Shown: piece by piece, positions 10,454 through 23,140 of the stretch
How positions within the stretch are numbered: position 1 is the first letter of the stretch
Layout of the letters: each line of letters opens with the position of its first letter
Source: Yersinia hibernica
GTDB taxonomy: Bacteria > Pseudomonadota > Gammaproteobacteria > Enterobacterales > Enterobacteriaceae
DNA: 64,000 nt
Assembly (NCBI RefSeq): GCF_004124235.1
Contig: NZ_CP032487.1
Span: 186,001 to 250,000 of the forward strand
Direction of reading: 5' to 3'
Position numbers and translations under genes: made by a program
Notes under the pieces: model-generated
The model's database searches: none
Told to the model about the DNA's origin: nothing
The model's input: the letters and a program-made list of their open reading frames with translations, nothing else

Positions 10454-10794
10454 GTTTTTTACCCACCGAAATTGGCGTTGTCGTGAATACATGGCATAGC
10501 TTCAAGTTCGAGAAGGTAGCGAAATTAAGCAAAACGCCACGCGCAGTCGTGGCGTTTTTTGTATTTGGAATATACGATAGCCGAAATTGTTAGCTACTCA
10601 GTGGATGATGTCTTCGAACCAACCTATATTTCGGTCGTTATTCTCATGAGTGACGAGAAAAGACTAAAAATAGAGTTGGGAATAACAACCAAGGCTGTCA
10701 TCATATTCAGAAATAACTGAAAGCATGGGGAAGGCATGATATACGCCAAGCCACATGTTAAGCTGTCGTATCTTTTTGCAGAGAGCGGTTAAAC
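10454..10794 (+). other. rho-wecA intergenic region
   Basis: 341 bases containing the rho terminator (10531-10560) and then about 230 bases that must carry the promoter of the ECA operon. No JUMPstart/ops element (GGCGGTAG) was seen and no regulator site could be assigned. Confidence 0.5.
10531..10560 (+). terminator. Rho-independent terminator behind rho
   Basis: ACGCCACG and CGTGGCGT form a stem around a short CGCAGT loop, preceded by AAA and followed by six T. It is about 80 bases behind the rho stop codon. Confidence 0.9.
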
Positions 10795-11892
10795 GTGAAC
10801 CTACTCACTATGAGTACTGAAATATTTATTATTTTCCTGTTTTCTCTGGCATTTTTATTTGTTGCTCGCAAAGTTGCCAAGAAAATTGGTTTAGTCGATA
10901 AGCCTAACTATCGCAAACGTCACCAAGGGTTGATTCCACTAGTGGGTGGAATATCCGTGTTTGCAGGTATTTGCTTTACTTTTCTGATTACGAATCAGCA
11001 TATCCCACATTTCCGTTTATATCTTGGGTGTGCCGGTTTATTAGTGTTCGTAGGTGCTTTAGATGACCGTTTCGATATCAGCGTAAAAATTCGTGCTTTT
11101 GTTCAGGCGCTAGTTGGTATCGCGATGATGGCATTCGCCGGGCTTTATTTACGCAGCTTGGGACATGCTTTTGGCCCGTGGGAAATGGTGTTAGGGCCGT
11201 TTGGTTATGTCGTCACATTATTTGCCGTGTGGGCGGCAATCAATGCTTTCAATATGGTTGATGGCATTGATGGTTTACTCGGCGGGCTTTCCTGCGTCTC
11301 TTTTGGCGCCATGGGTATTTTGCTGTATCAAAGTGGGCAGATGGCATTAGCACTGTGGTGCTTTGCGATGATTGCCGCCATTCTGCCGTATATCTTGCTG
11401 AACCTTGGGCTATTAGGGCGTCGTTATAAGGTCTTTATGGGGGACGCAGGCAGCACTCTGATTGGTTTCACCGCCATTTGGATGTTATTGCAGAGTACTC
11501 AAGGGAATGCGCACCCTATTAACCCAGTGACTGCATTATGGATTATTGCCATTCCATTGATGGATATGATTGCCATCATGTATCGGCGCTTACGTAAAGG
11601 GATGAGCCCTTTCTCGCCTGATCGCCAACATATCCATCATTTAATTATGCGTGCTGGTTTTACTTCACGGCAGGCATTTGTCTTAATCACCTTGGCGGCG
11701 GCGTTGCTAGCTGCTGTAGGTGTCATCGGCGAACGGCTGACATTTGTCCCTGAATGGGTCATGTTGGCACTATTCTTGCTTGCATTTCTGTTATATGGCT
11801 ACTGCATTAAACGGGCATGGCGAGTGGCGCGTTTTATCAAGCGTATCAAGCGCCGGATGCGCCGTGCATCGCAAAATAAGCATGAATCTTAA
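10795..11892 (+). CDS. wecA: UDP-GlcNAc:undecaprenyl-phosphate GlcNAc-1-phosphate transferase
   Basis: 365 residues, a polytopic inner-membrane enzyme that makes lipid I (GlcNAc-PP-undecaprenol), the first step of ECA and of many O antigens. The start is GTG with the E. coli-like sequence MNLLTMST. Conserved sites of the PNPT family are present: Asp90-Asp91 in ALDDRFD, FNMVDGIDG (Asp156, Asp159) and the cytoplasmic loop DRQHIHH. About eleven hydrophobic segments are evident. It heads the ECA gene run, with wzzE 20 bases downstream. Confidence 0.97.
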   Translation: MNLLTMSTEIFIIFLFSLAFLFVARKVAKKIGLVDKPNYRKRHQGLIPLVGGISVFAGICFTFLITNQHIPHFRLYLGCAGLLVFVGALDDRFDISVKIRAFVQALVGIAMMAFAGLYLRSLGHAFGPWEMVLGPFGYVVTLFAVWAAINAFNMVDGIDGLLGGLSCVSFGAMGILLYQSGQMALALWCFAMIAAILPYILLNLGLLGRRYKVFMGDAGSTLIGFTAIWMLLQSTQGNAHPINPVTALWIIAIPLMDMIAIMYRRLRKGMSPFSPDRQHIHHLIMRAGFTSRQAFVLITLAAALLAAVGVIGERLTFVPEWVMLALFLLAFLLYGYCIKRAWRVARFIKRIKRRMRRASQNKHES

Positions 11893-11912
11893 CCAGAGGC
11901 TTTTAGGCAGTG

Positions 11913-12989
11913 ATGAAACCAGAATCTATGTCGACTGATAAAACTGAGTCCACCAATAATGAGCCCGTTGTGGATAACGAGCTAGATATTCGCAGCCTGT
12001 GCCGCACTCTTTGGCGTGGTAAAGTGTGGATTATCGGTATGGCAATTCTTTTTGCTGCAATAGCGCTGGGTGTTTCCTATTTGGTGAAGCAGCAGTGGAG
12101 TGCCACCGCGATTACAGACAAACCAACCGTCAATAATTTGGGTGGTTATTATTCTCAGCAGCAGTTTTTGCGTAATTTGGATAGCCGTGTAAATAGCGGT
12201 GTTGCCAGTGAGCAACCCGGTATTGCTGATGAAGCATACAGTGAGTTTATTACTCAGTTAGCGGCTTACGATACCCGCCGTGAATTTTGGCTACAAACTG
12301 ATTACTACAAACAGCGCCTAGAAGGTGATGCGAAGGCGGATGCTGCATTGCTGGATGAGCTGGTCAATAATATTGTTTTCACCCCGCGTGATGACAAAAA
12401 AATACTGAATGACAGCATCAAGTTGACAGCAGAAACCGCCTCTGACGCCAATAAATTACTGCGCAACTACATTGATTTTGCGAGCCAACGTGCCGCCAGC
12501 CATTTGAATGATGAAATTCAGGGCGCATGGGCTGCGCGCACTCAGTCAATGAAAGCTCAGGTCAAACGCCAGGAAGCCGTAGCTCAGGCGGTGTTCGACC
12601 GCGAAGTGACGGCGGTGAAACAAGCTTTGAAAGTGGCTAGCCAACAGGGGATTAATCGCAATCAAACTGACACCCCGGCGGAACAATTACCTGATTCTAA
12701 AATGTTTATGCTAGGTAAACCGATGCTTGAAGCCCGCTTGGAAACATTGCAGGCTACCGGCCCAAGTTTTGATATTGATTACGACCAGAACCGAGCAATG
12801 CTGGCAACATTGAATGTCGGCCCGACACTGGATAAAACATTCCAGGCTTACCGTTACTTACGTACACCAGAAGACCCGGTTACCCGTGATAGCCCGCGCC
12901 GTGTATTCCTGCTGATTATGTGGGGAGCGATAGGGGCATTGGTTGGCGCGGGTGTGGTGTTGGTTCGCCGTACCAGTACGCCAGCATAA
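11913..12989 (+). CDS. wzzE: ECA polysaccharide chain length modulator
   Basis: 358 residues from the ATG at 11913 (a GTG is directly before it, another ATG at 11928). It is a polysaccharide co-polymerase of the Wzz family: one membrane segment near residues 35-58, a long periplasmic helical domain, and a second membrane segment near 330-350 (LLIMWGAIGALVGAGVVLV). It sets the number of trisaccharide units made by WzyE. The N-terminal 20 residues are polar and differ most from E. coli. The three candidate starts cannot be separated by ribosome-binding site, which is weak. Confidence 0.93.
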   Translation: MKPESMSTDKTESTNNEPVVDNELDIRSLCRTLWRGKVWIIGMAILFAAIALGVSYLVKQQWSATAITDKPTVNNLGGYYSQQQFLRNLDSRVNSGVASEQPGIADEAYSEFITQLAAYDTRREFWLQTDYYKQRLEGDAKADAALLDELVNNIVFTPRDDKKILNDSIKLTAETASDANKLLRNYIDFASQRAASHLNDEIQGAWAARTQSMKAQVKRQEAVAQAVFDREVTAVKQALKVASQQGINRNQTDTPAEQLPDSKMFMLGKPMLEARLETLQATGPSFDIDYDQNRAMLATLNVGPTLDKTFQAYRYLRTPEDPVTRDSPRRVFLLIMWGAIGALVGAGVVLVRRTSTPA

Positions 12990-13030
12990 CCGTGCGGTTA
13001 AGTGCTAAGTAATATTGACTATAAAGTAAT

Positions 13031-13047
13031 GGGCGCATTGTGCGCCC
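13031..13047 (+). other. Intercistronic hairpin wzzE-wecB
   Basis: GGGCGCA and TGCGCCC pair perfectly around a TTG loop in the 105-base gap between wzzE and wecB. No T run follows, so it probably shapes mRNA stability or partial read-through and not full termination. Confidence 0.5.
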
Positions 13048-13094
13048 AACTTGCAGGCGTTGTCTGCGGCTAACTGACCTTAAAGAGATTCACT

Positions 13095-14225
13095 GTGAAA
13101 GTGTTGACTGTTTTTGGCACCCGGCCTGAAGCCATTAAAATGGCTCCTCTGGTGCATGCCTTGGCTCAGGATGAAGCCATTGAATCAAGAGTTTGTGTCA
13201 CTGCTCAGCATCGTGAGATGCTGGATCAAGTGCTGCGTTTATTTGAGATTCAACCGGATTATGATTTAAATATTATGAAGCCGGGACAGGGATTAACGGA
13301 GATAACTTGCCGTATTCTGGAAGGGCTAAAGCCCGTTCTGGCGGAGTTTAAGCCGGATGTAATCTTGGTGCATGGCGATACCACGACAACCCTGTCGACC
13401 AGCTTGGCCGCGTTTTATCACCGCATTCCTGTTGGGCATGTCGAAGCGGGCTTACGCACTGGGAATCTCTATTCTCCGTGGCCAGAAGAAGCCAACCGCC
13501 AACTGACCGGCCATCTTGCTATGTATCATTTTGCCCCGACGGAAAACTCGCGGCAAAATCTGTTGCGCGAAATGGTGCCGGAAAGCCGTATCTTTGTGAC
13601 GGGCAATACCGTGATTGACGCGCTGTTCTGGGTGCGGGACCGGGTGATGAATAACCCGGAATTACGTGCCAGTTTAGCCGAGCGCTACCCCTTCCTTGAT
13701 GCCAAGAAAAAGATGATTCTGGTCACTGGCCACCGTCGTGAGAGTTTTGGCGGTGGTTTTGAGCGGATCTGCAGTGCATTAGCTGAAATTGCGCGCCAAC
13801 ATCCTGATGTACAAGTAGTTTATCCGGTGCATCTCAATCCTAACGTCAGTGAACCGGTCAATCGTATCCTGAAAGGGATTGATAATATCATTCTGATTGA
13901 CCCGCAAGATTATCTGCCATTCGTTTATCTGATGAACCATGCCTACCTGATCCTGACGGATTCCGGTGGTATTCAGGAAGAGGCGCCGTCATTAGGTAAG
14001 CCGGTATTGGTGATGCGCGATACCACGGAGCGCCCGGAAGCAGTCGATTCCGGTACAGTTTTGCTGGTTGGCACTAATATTAATAAAATTGTCGATGCTG
14101 TGACCCGCTTGCTGACTGATGAAACTGCCTATCATCAAATGACGCGGGCACATAATCCTTACGGTGACGGGCATGCCTGTCAACGCATCCTTGAAGCTTT
14201 AAAGAATCATCAGGTGACGCTATGA
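13095..14225 (+). CDS. wecB: UDP-N-acetylglucosamine 2-epimerase (non-hydrolysing)
   Basis: 376 residues, the E. coli length, starting at GTG. It interconverts UDP-GlcNAc and UDP-ManNAc, supplying the precursor of ManNAcA in ECA. The start [18 protein letters not shown] is the family signature. [21 protein letters not shown] and [22 protein letters not shown] hold residues that bind the nucleotide. Its stop overlaps the wecC start (ATGA), indicating translational coupling. Confidence 0.97.
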   Translation: MKVLTVFGTRPEAIKMAPLVHALAQDEAIESRVCVTAQHREMLDQVLRLFEIQPDYDLNIMKPGQGLTEITCRILEGLKPVLAEFKPDVILVHGDTTTTLSTSLAAFYHRIPVGHVEAGLRTGNLYSPWPEEANRQLTGHLAMYHFAPTENSRQNLLREMVPESRIFVTGNTVIDALFWVRDRVMNNPELRASLAERYPFLDAKKKMILVTGHRRESFGGGFERICSALAEIARQHPDVQVVYPVHLNPNVSEPVNRILKGIDNIILIDPQDYLPFVYLMNHAYLILTDSGGIQEEAPSLGKPVLVMRDTTERPEAVDSGTVLLVGTNINKIVDAVTRLLTDETAYHQMTRAHNPYGDGHACQRILEALKNHQVTL

Positions 14226-15484
14226 GTTTTGAAACTATTTCTGTTATCGGTCTTGGGTATATTGGCCTGCCAACTGCCGCTGCTTTCGCGTCGCGCAAGA
14301 AGAAAGTGATTGGTGTTGATGTCAATGCCCATGCGGTTGAAACCATTAATCGCGGTGCTATCCATATCGTGGAGCCGGATTTAGACAAAGTGGTAAAAAT
14401 TGCGGTTGAAGGGGGTTACTTACAAGCGGTAACCAAGCCACTGCCCGCCGATGCGTTTCTTATTGCCGTCCCAACACCATTTAAAGGCGATCATGAGCCG
14501 GATATGGTTTTTGTTGAGTCCGCGGCTAAATCTATTGCCCCGGTGTTGAAAAAAGGCGATTTGGTCATTCTGGAATCGACTTCCCCGGTCGGCGCGACGG
14601 AGCAAATGGCCCAATGGCTGGCTGAAGTTCGCCCTGATTTGAGCTTCCCACAGGCCGCCGGTGAAGAGGCGGATATTAACATCGCGTATTGCCCTGAGCG
14701 CGTATTGCCGGGCCAGGTGATGGTGGAACTGATTCAAAATGACCGTGTTATTGGCGGTATGACACCAAAATGTTCTGCTCGCGCCAGTGAGTTGTACAAA
14801 ATTTTCCTCGAAGGTGAATGTGTGGTGACTAACTCCCGCACCGCCGAAATGTGTAAGCTGACGGAAAACAGTTTCCGTGACGTGAACATTGCTTTCGCCA
14901 ATGAATTGTCTCTGATTTGTGATGAGCAGGGAATCAATGTGTGGGAACTGATTCGCCTGGCGAATCGTCATCCGCGTGTGAATATTTTGCAGCCCGGCCC
15001 TGGTGTGGGCGGCCACTGTATCGCTGTTGACCCGTGGTTTATTGTCTCTCAAAACCCGCAATTGGCTCGCCTAATCCACACCGCCCGTCTGGTAAATGAT
15101 GGTAAACCGCTGTGGGTTGTTGACCGGGTTAAAGCCGCGGTGGCAGATTGTCTGGCAGCCACGGACAAACGCGCCTCTGAAGTGAAAATTGCCTGCTTCG
15201 GTCTGGCATTTAAACCAAATATTGATGACCTGCGCGAAAGCCCCGCGGTTGAAATTGCCCATTTGATTGCCGAATGGCACACCGGTGAAACTTTGGTGGT
15301 GGAGCCGAATGTTGAGCAATTGCCGAAATCTCTGGCCGGCCACGTGACTCTGAAAGACACGGCAACAGCCTTGCAGCAAGCTGATGTGCTGGTGATGTTG
15401 GTCGATCACAGCCAATTTAAGGCGATTAAACCGGAAAATGTGAAGCAATCGTGGATTGTGGATACGAAAGGAGTATGGCGTTGA
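14222..15484 (+). CDS. wecC: UDP-N-acetyl-D-mannosaminuronate dehydrogenase
   Basis: 420 residues. It oxidises UDP-ManNAc to UDP-ManNAcA with two NAD. The N-terminal Rossmann motif is [14 protein letters not shown], and the catalytic cysteine is in [15 protein letters not shown] (near residue 266). A C-terminal UDP-binding domain contains [17 protein letters not shown]. It is a member of the UDP-glucose/GDP-mannose dehydrogenase family. It overlaps wecB by 4 bases and, with the start chosen below, rffG by 4 bases. Confidence 0.97.
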   Translation: MSFETISVIGLGYIGLPTAAAFASRKKKVIGVDVNAHAVETINRGAIHIVEPDLDKVVKIAVEGGYLQAVTKPLPADAFLIAVPTPFKGDHEPDMVFVESAAKSIAPVLKKGDLVILESTSPVGATEQMAQWLAEVRPDLSFPQAAGEEADINIAYCPERVLPGQVMVELIQNDRVIGGMTPKCSARASELYKIFLEGECVVTNSRTAEMCKLTENSFRDVNIAFANELSLICDEQGINVWELIRLANRHPRVNILQPGPGVGGHCIAVDPWFIVSQNPQLARLIHTARLVNDGKPLWVVDRVKAAVADCLAATDKRASEVKIACFGLAFKPNIDDLRESPAVEIAHLIAEWHTGETLVVEPNVEQLPKSLAGHVTLKDTATALQQADVLVMLVDHSQFKAIKPENVKQSWIVDTKGVWR

Positions 15485-16548
15485 GACGTATTCTGGTCAC
15501 CGGTGGGGCCGGTTTTATCGGCTCCGCAGTGGTAAGACATATTATCAATGGCACCTCAGACAGTGTGGTGGTGGTGGATAAACTCACCTATGCCGGCAAT
15601 TTGGAGTCACTGGCGGTGGTCGCGCAAAGTGAGCGCTATGCTTTTGAACAGGTTGATATCTGCTCTCGTGCTGAGTTGGATCGGGTTTTTGCGCAATATC
15701 AACCAGATGTCGTGATGCATCTGGCGGCAGAAAGCCATGTTGACCGCTCAATTGATGGCCCCGCGGCCTTTATTGAAACTAACGTCGTGGGCACTTACCA
15801 GATGTTAGAGGCGGCGCGTCATTACTGGTCGCAACTGAGTGCTGAGGCAAAACTGGCATTTCGTTTCCACCATATCTCAACTGATGAAGTATATGGCGAC
15901 CTGCATGGTACGGATGATTTATTCACCGAAACCACACCTTACGCGCCAAGTAGCCCTTACTCTGCCTCCAAGGCCTCTAGCGACCATCTGGTTCGCGCCT
16001 GGTTGCGGACATATGGTTTACCGACCTTGGTGACCAATTGCTCAAATAACTACGGCCCGTATCATTTCCCTGAGAAATTGATCCCGCTGGTTATTCTGAA
16101 TGCGCTCGCGGGAAAACCGCTGCCAGTGTATGGCAATGGTGCGCAAGTTCGCGATTGGTTGTTTGTGGAAGATCACGCCCGGGCGCTGTATCAGGTGGTG
16201 ACCGAGGGTGTGGTGGGCGAAACTTACAATATCGGCGGGCATAACGAGCGCAAGAATATTGAAGTGGTTGAAACCATCTGCACCCTATTGGATGAGCTGG
16301 TTCCGCAAAAACCGGCAGGAATTGCCCACTATCGTGACCTGATAACTTATGTCAAAGACCGCCCCGGCCACGATATGCGCTATGCCATCGATGCCAGCAA
16401 AATTGAGCGGGAACTGGGCTGGCGGCCACAGGAAACATTCGAAAGTGGTATCCGTAAAACCGTGTTGTGGTATTTGAATAATGAATCTTGGTGGCGTCGT
16501 GTGCAGGATGGTTCTTACGCTGGTGAGCGTTTGGGTTTAAGTGAATGA
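15481..16548 (+). CDS. rffG: dTDP-glucose 4,6-dehydratase
   Basis: 355 residues with TTG as start. Makes dTDP-4-keto-6-deoxyglucose on the way to dTDP-Fuc4NAc. It is a short-chain dehydrogenase: NAD motif GGAGFIG, catalytic TDE in [10 protein letters not shown], and YSASKAS with the Tyr and Lys. The start choice rests on AGGAG at 15469-15473, seven bases from this TTG; the in-frame ATG at 15475 is only one base from it. The TTG start also gives the E. coli length and N-terminus (MRRILVTGG versus MRKILITGG) and a 4-base overlap with the wecC stop. Confidence 0.94.
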   Translation: MRRILVTGGAGFIGSAVVRHIINGTSDSVVVVDKLTYAGNLESLAVVAQSERYAFEQVDICSRAELDRVFAQYQPDVVMHLAAESHVDRSIDGPAAFIETNVVGTYQMLEAARHYWSQLSAEAKLAFRFHHISTDEVYGDLHGTDDLFTETTPYAPSSPYSASKASSDHLVRAWLRTYGLPTLVTNCSNNYGPYHFPEKLIPLVILNALAGKPLPVYGNGAQVRDWLFVEDHARALYQVVTEGVVGETYNIGGHNERKNIEVVETICTLLDELVPQKPAGIAHYRDLITYVKDRPGHDMRYAIDASKIERELGWRPQETFESGIRKTVLWYLNNESWWRRVQDGSYAGERLGLSE

Positions 16549-16618
16549 TTCAGTAGTCTCTTGCCCATTGTAAGGCACCCCGCCAAAGGCTAAAAAAATC
16601 GATTTATCATAAGAATGG

Positions 16619-16642
16619 CACGATTAATTGATTTTAATCGTG
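16619..16642 (+). other. Intercistronic hairpin rffG-rffH
   Basis: CACGATTAA pairs with TTAATCGTG around a 6-base loop in the 122-base gap. It lacks a U tract and so may be a stability or attenuation element within the ECA operon. Confidence 0.45.
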
Positions 16643-16670
16643 TCTTAGCTTGATGATTTTGGGAGTAAAT

Positions 16671-17552
16671 ATGAAAGGCATAATTCTGGCTGGTGGCTCC
16701 GGTACAAGGTTGCATCCCATCACCCGTGGCGTCTCCAAGCAACTGCTTCCCGTCTACGATAAACCGATGATTTACTATCCGCTGTCAGTGCTGATGCTGG
16801 CCGGGATCCGCGATATCCTGATTATCTCAACACCAGAAGATTTGCCGTCATTCCAGCGCTTGCTGGGTAATGGCGCAGAATTTGGTATCAATCTGAGTTA
16901 TGCCGCGCAGCCCAGCCCTGATGGCCTAGCACAAGCATTTATCATCGGTGAAGAGTTTATCGGCCATGAGCCTTGCTGTTTGGTACTTGGCGATAATATC
17001 TATTTCGGTCAGGGGTTTAGCCCGAAACTGAAAGCAGTTGCAGCACGTGAGCACGGCGCGACAGTTTTCGGCTATCAGGTTATGGACCCAGAGCGCTTTG
17101 GCGTCGTGGAGTTTGATGACAACTTCCGCGCGTTATCTATTGAAGAGAAGCCGAGCCAGCCGAAGTCTAATTGGGCGGTGACTGGGCTTTATTTTTATGA
17201 TAATCAAGTGGTTGATTTTGCAAAGCAAGTTAAACCCTCCTCCCGGGGTGAGCTGGAAATTACCAGTATCAACCAGATGTATTTAGAGCGCGGTGAGTTG
17301 ACGGTGGAATTATTGGGTCGTGGTTTTGCTTGGCTCGACACCGGCACTCACGACAGTCTGATTGAAGCCAGCACCTTTGTTCAAACTGTTGAAAAACGTC
17401 AAGGTTTCAAAATTGCCTGTCTGGAGGAAATCTCCTGGCGTAATGGCTGGTTGGATGACGACGGCGTCAGGCGCGCAGCGACCGCATTGGCGAAAACTGG
17501 CTATGGCAAATATCTGTTGGACTTACTCCATGCCCGTCCACGCCAGTATTGA
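16671..17552 (+). CDS. rffH: Glucose-1-phosphate thymidylyltransferase
   Basis: 293 residues, as E. coli RffH. It joins dTTP and glucose-1-phosphate to dTDP-glucose. The N-terminus [16 protein letters not shown] is the nucleotidyltransferase signature; [25 protein letters not shown] and [10 protein letters not shown] follow. GGGAG lies 5 bases before the ATG at 16671; an in-frame ATG pair seven codons upstream has no such site. The last 23 bases overlap wecD. Confidence 0.96.
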   Translation: MKGIILAGGSGTRLHPITRGVSKQLLPVYDKPMIYYPLSVLMLAGIRDILIISTPEDLPSFQRLLGNGAEFGINLSYAAQPSPDGLAQAFIIGEEFIGHEPCCLVLGDNIYFGQGFSPKLKAVAAREHGATVFGYQVMDPERFGVVEFDDNFRALSIEEKPSQPKSNWAVTGLYFYDNQVVDFAKQVKPSSRGELEITSINQMYLERGELTVELLGRGFAWLDTGTHDSLIEASTFVQTVEKRQGFKIACLEEISWRNGWLDDDGVRRAATALAKTGYGKYLLDLLHARPRQY

Positions 17553-18261
17553 GCCACTGGCCTGGGAGAGTGAATTTTTCCAGCGGCCGAGTGCAAAACT
17601 GATTTTCTCCGACTCAGCCCCGCAAATTAACCCGGCTGAGTTGGATGCTTTTACCCTTATCCAAGCGAAAGTGCCTACCCATCGCCTTGATCTTATTGAC
17701 TCTCTTGGACAGCTTGATTTTAAACTCGTCGAAGGGGAAGTTGATCTGGCATTGTCAGTGGAATGTGCGGTTGGCACGGAAAATGCTACATCTGAACAAG
17801 ATGCTAAAACCGGCCAACAGCGGGTTGCAACCATGGCTGATATCCCACTGTTGCGCCGTGTCGCGGCCCAAGCTTTTGCGCTGAGTCGTTTTCGCGCGCC
17901 GTGGTATGACCCACAGGACAGCGGACGATTTTATGCGCTATGGGCCGAAAAGGCGGTGCTGGGCATTTTTGATCATCAATGTTTGTTGGTGATGGATGCC
18001 ACGGGGCAGCCAGCGGGGTTTGTGACATTACGCGATTTACAAGATGGCAGCGCGCGTATTGGCCTATTGGCGGTATTTCCTGAGGCGCAGGGCAAAGGCA
18101 TTGGTTCATTATTAATGTCGGCGGCAAAGCAGTGGTGCCAGAGTCATGGGTTACACCGATTACGGGTAGCCACACAGATGAGCAATATTGCTGCTTTACG
18201 TCTTTATATTCGCAGTGGTGCCTCGATTGAGAGCACCGCGTATTGGTTATGCAGGGGATGA
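17530..18261 (+). CDS. wecD: dTDP-fucosamine acetyltransferase
   Basis: 243 residues, about 20 longer than E. coli WecD. It N-acetylates dTDP-4-amino-4,6-dideoxygalactose with acetyl-CoA. The C-terminal GNAT domain shows the acetyl-CoA loop [20 protein letters not shown] and the closing strand [22 protein letters not shown], both characteristic. The N-terminal half ([14 protein letters not shown]) is the WecD-specific part and is the less conserved. The start lies inside rffH, a 23-base overlap. Confidence 0.93.
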   Translation: MPVHASIEPLAWESEFFQRPSAKLIFSDSAPQINPAELDAFTLIQAKVPTHRLDLIDSLGQLDFKLVEGEVDLALSVECAVGTENATSEQDAKTGQQRVATMADIPLLRRVAAQAFALSRFRAPWYDPQDSGRFYALWAEKAVLGIFDHQCLLVMDATGQPAGFVTLRDLQDGSARIGLLAVFPEAQGKGIGSLLMSAAKQWCQSHGLHRLRVATQMSNIAALRLYIRSGASIESTAYWLCRG

Positions 18262-18262
18262 G

Positions 18263-19393
18263 ATGATTCCATTTAACGCTCCACCGGTAGTCGGCACTGA
18301 ACTGGATTATATGCAGGCGGCAATCACCAGCGGCAAATTATGCGGCGATGGTGGGTTTACCCGTCGCTGTCAGCAGTGGATGGAGAAACGTTTCGATTGC
18401 CCGAAAGTCTTGCTGACACCGTCTTGTACCGCCTCTTTGGAAATGGCCGCGTTGCTGCTGGATATCAAGCCCGGCGATGAAATTATCATGCCAAGTTTCA
18501 CTTTCGTGTCTACCGCCAATGCTTTTGTGCTGCGTGGCGCGAAAATGGTGTTTGTGGATATTCGCCCAGATACCATGAATATTGACGAAACCAAGATTGA
18601 AGCGGCCATCACCGACAAAACCAAGGTTATCGTGCCAGTCCATTATGCAGGTGTGGCCTGTGAAATGGACACCATCATGGCGCTGGCAAAAAAACATAAT
18701 TTGTTTGTGGTTGAAGATGCCGCGCAGGGCGTGATGTCGACTTACAAAGGCCAGGCGCTGGGCACCATCGGCCACATTGGTTGTTTTAGCTTCCATGAAA
18801 CCAAGAATTACACGGCGGGTGGTGAAGGCGGTGCGACGCTGATTAATGACCCGTCACTGATTGACCGTGCTGAGATCATCCGCGAAAAAGGCACTAACCG
18901 CAGTCAGTTCTTCCGTGGTCAGGTAGATAAATATACCTGGCGTGATATTGGCTCCAGCTATTTGATGTCTGATTTACAAGCAGCTTACTTATGGGGTCAG
19001 TTGGAAGCGGCAGAGCAAATTAATGAGCGTCGCCTAGCGCTGTGGCACACTTATTATAATGCTTTCAAACCGTTGGCCGCGGCTGGTCGCATTGATTTAC
19101 CGGTTATTCCGGACAATGTGGCACAGAACGCGCACATGTTTTACATCAAACTGCGTGATATTGAAGAGCGCTCAGCATTTATCAGCTACTTAAAAGAAGC
19201 TGAAATCATGGCGGTATTCCACTACATTCCGCTGCATGCATGCCCGGCAGGTGAAGAATTTGGCCGCATGGATGGCGCAGACCGCTTTACCACGAAGGAA
19301 AGTGAACGTCTGGTTCGCTTGCCAATCTTCTATAACCTGACTGATGTGAATCAGAGCACGGTCATTAATACTGTTCTCAGTTTCTTCGCCTGA
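18263..19393 (+). CDS. wecE: dTDP-4-amino-4,6-dideoxygalactose transaminase
   Basis: 376 residues, identical in length to E. coli WecE. A PLP-dependent sugar aminotransferase of the DegT/DnrJ family that uses glutamate to aminate dTDP-4-keto-6-deoxyglucose. The PLP lysine is Lys181 in SFHETKNYTAGGEGG; EDAAQG (151-156) stacks on the cofactor. The start MIPFNAPPVVGTELDYMQ sits one base behind the wecD stop, so the two are coupled. Confidence 0.97.
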   Translation: MIPFNAPPVVGTELDYMQAAITSGKLCGDGGFTRRCQQWMEKRFDCPKVLLTPSCTASLEMAALLLDIKPGDEIIMPSFTFVSTANAFVLRGAKMVFVDIRPDTMNIDETKIEAAITDKTKVIVPVHYAGVACEMDTIMALAKKHNLFVVEDAAQGVMSTYKGQALGTIGHIGCFSFHETKNYTAGGEGGATLINDPSLIDRAEIIREKGTNRSQFFRGQVDKYTWRDIGSSYLMSDLQAAYLWGQLEAAEQINERRLALWHTYYNAFKPLAAAGRIDLPVIPDNVAQNAHMFYIKLRDIEERSAFISYLKEAEIMAVFHYIPLHACPAGEEFGRMDGADRFTTKESERLVRLPIFYNLTDVNQSTVINTVLSFFA

Positions 19394-19394
19394 T

Positions 19395-20651
19395 ATGTCT
19401 CTGGCAAAAGCATCGATTTGGACTGCTGGCTCTACGCTGATTAAGATCGGCGTAGGGCTGTTAGTGGTTAAACTGCTGGCGGTGACCTTTGGCCCCAGTG
19501 GTGTCGGGCAGGCGGGTAACTTCCGCCAGCTTATTACTGTCTTGGGCGTGCTCTCTGGCGCGGGTATCTTCAACGGTATTACTAAATATGTGGCTGAATA
19601 CCATCAGCAGCCTGAACGTTTGCGAGCGGTGTTGGGAACCTCATCGGCCATTGTGCTGGGGTTCTCTACTTTACTGGCATTCATTTTCCTGTTGGCGGCC
19701 AAACCTGTCAGCATCGCGTTATTTGGTCATGCTGATTATCAGAATGTGGTGCGGGCGGTGGCGTTTATCCAACTGGGGATTGCCTATGCCAACCTATTTC
19801 TGGCGATCCTCAAAGGTTATCGCGATGCCATGGGGAATGCGCTGGCAGTCATCGGCGGCAGTCTGATTGGTGTGGCCGCGTACTATCTCTGTTTTCGGAT
19901 TGGCGGTTATCCCGGTGCGCTGGTGGGTTTGGCATTGGTGCCCGCGTTAGTGGTGATTCCCGCCGCCGCCATGCTCATTCGGCGCAAGACTATTCCCTTA
20001 AGTTACCTTAAACTTAGCTGGGATAAAGCCTTGGCGAGCCATTTGGGTAAGTTTACCATCATGGCGTTGATTACCTCGGTGACCTTGCCGGTGGCTTATG
20101 TGATGATGCGTAACTTGCTGGCTGACCGTTATGGCTGGGATGCGGTGGGGATCTGGCAAGGGGTGAGCAGTATTTCAGATGCTTACCTACAATTTATTAC
20201 TGCGTCATTTACTGTCTATTTGTTGCCAACACTTTCAAGGCTTAAAGCGAAAGCAGATATTTCCCGTGAAATTCTGCGCTCATTGAAGTTTGTGTTACCG
20301 GCAGTGGCAACCGCCAGTTTTATGGTCTGGTTATTACGTGATTTTGCTATCTGGCTGCTATTTTCTCACCAGTTCACGGCCATGCGCGACCTGTTTGCCT
20401 GGCAGTTGGTCGGCGATGTGTTAAAGGTTGGCTCGTATGTGTTCGGCTATTTGGTGATTGCCAAAGCATCTTTGCGTTTTTACATTCTGACGGAAGTCAG
20501 TCAGTTCTTACTGTTGACCGGGTTTGCCCATTGGTTAATTCCAATGAATGGTTCTTTGGGAGCGGCACAGGCCTATATGGCGACTTATATTGTCTATTTT
20601 GTGCTCTGTAGCTGCGTATTCCTTATGTATCGCAGACATTCATCACCGTAA
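19395..20651 (+). CDS. wzxE: Lipid III (ECA) flippase
   Basis: 418 residues with about twelve hydrophobic segments, a MOP-superfamily exporter that moves the undecaprenyl-PP trisaccharide to the periplasmic face. It begins MSLAKASIWTAGSTLIKIG and resembles E. coli WzxE over its length, including LITSVTLPVAYVMMR and GIWQGVSSISDAYLQFITASF. It starts one base behind the wecE stop. Confidence 0.96.
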   Translation: MSLAKASIWTAGSTLIKIGVGLLVVKLLAVTFGPSGVGQAGNFRQLITVLGVLSGAGIFNGITKYVAEYHQQPERLRAVLGTSSAIVLGFSTLLAFIFLLAAKPVSIALFGHADYQNVVRAVAFIQLGIAYANLFLAILKGYRDAMGNALAVIGGSLIGVAAYYLCFRIGGYPGALVGLALVPALVVIPAAAMLIRRKTIPLSYLKLSWDKALASHLGKFTIMALITSVTLPVAYVMMRNLLADRYGWDAVGIWQGVSSISDAYLQFITASFTVYLLPTLSRLKAKADISREILRSLKFVLPAVATASFMVWLLRDFAIWLLFSHQFTAMRDLFAWQLVGDVLKVGSYVFGYLVIAKASLRFYILTEVSQFLLLTGFAHWLIPMNGSLGAAQAYMATYIVYFVLCSCVFLMYRRHSSP

Positions 20652-20667
20652 ACACTCTGTACAGTAG

Positions 20668-23132
<2,465 letters not shown>

Positions 23133-23140
23133 GGGTCGTG

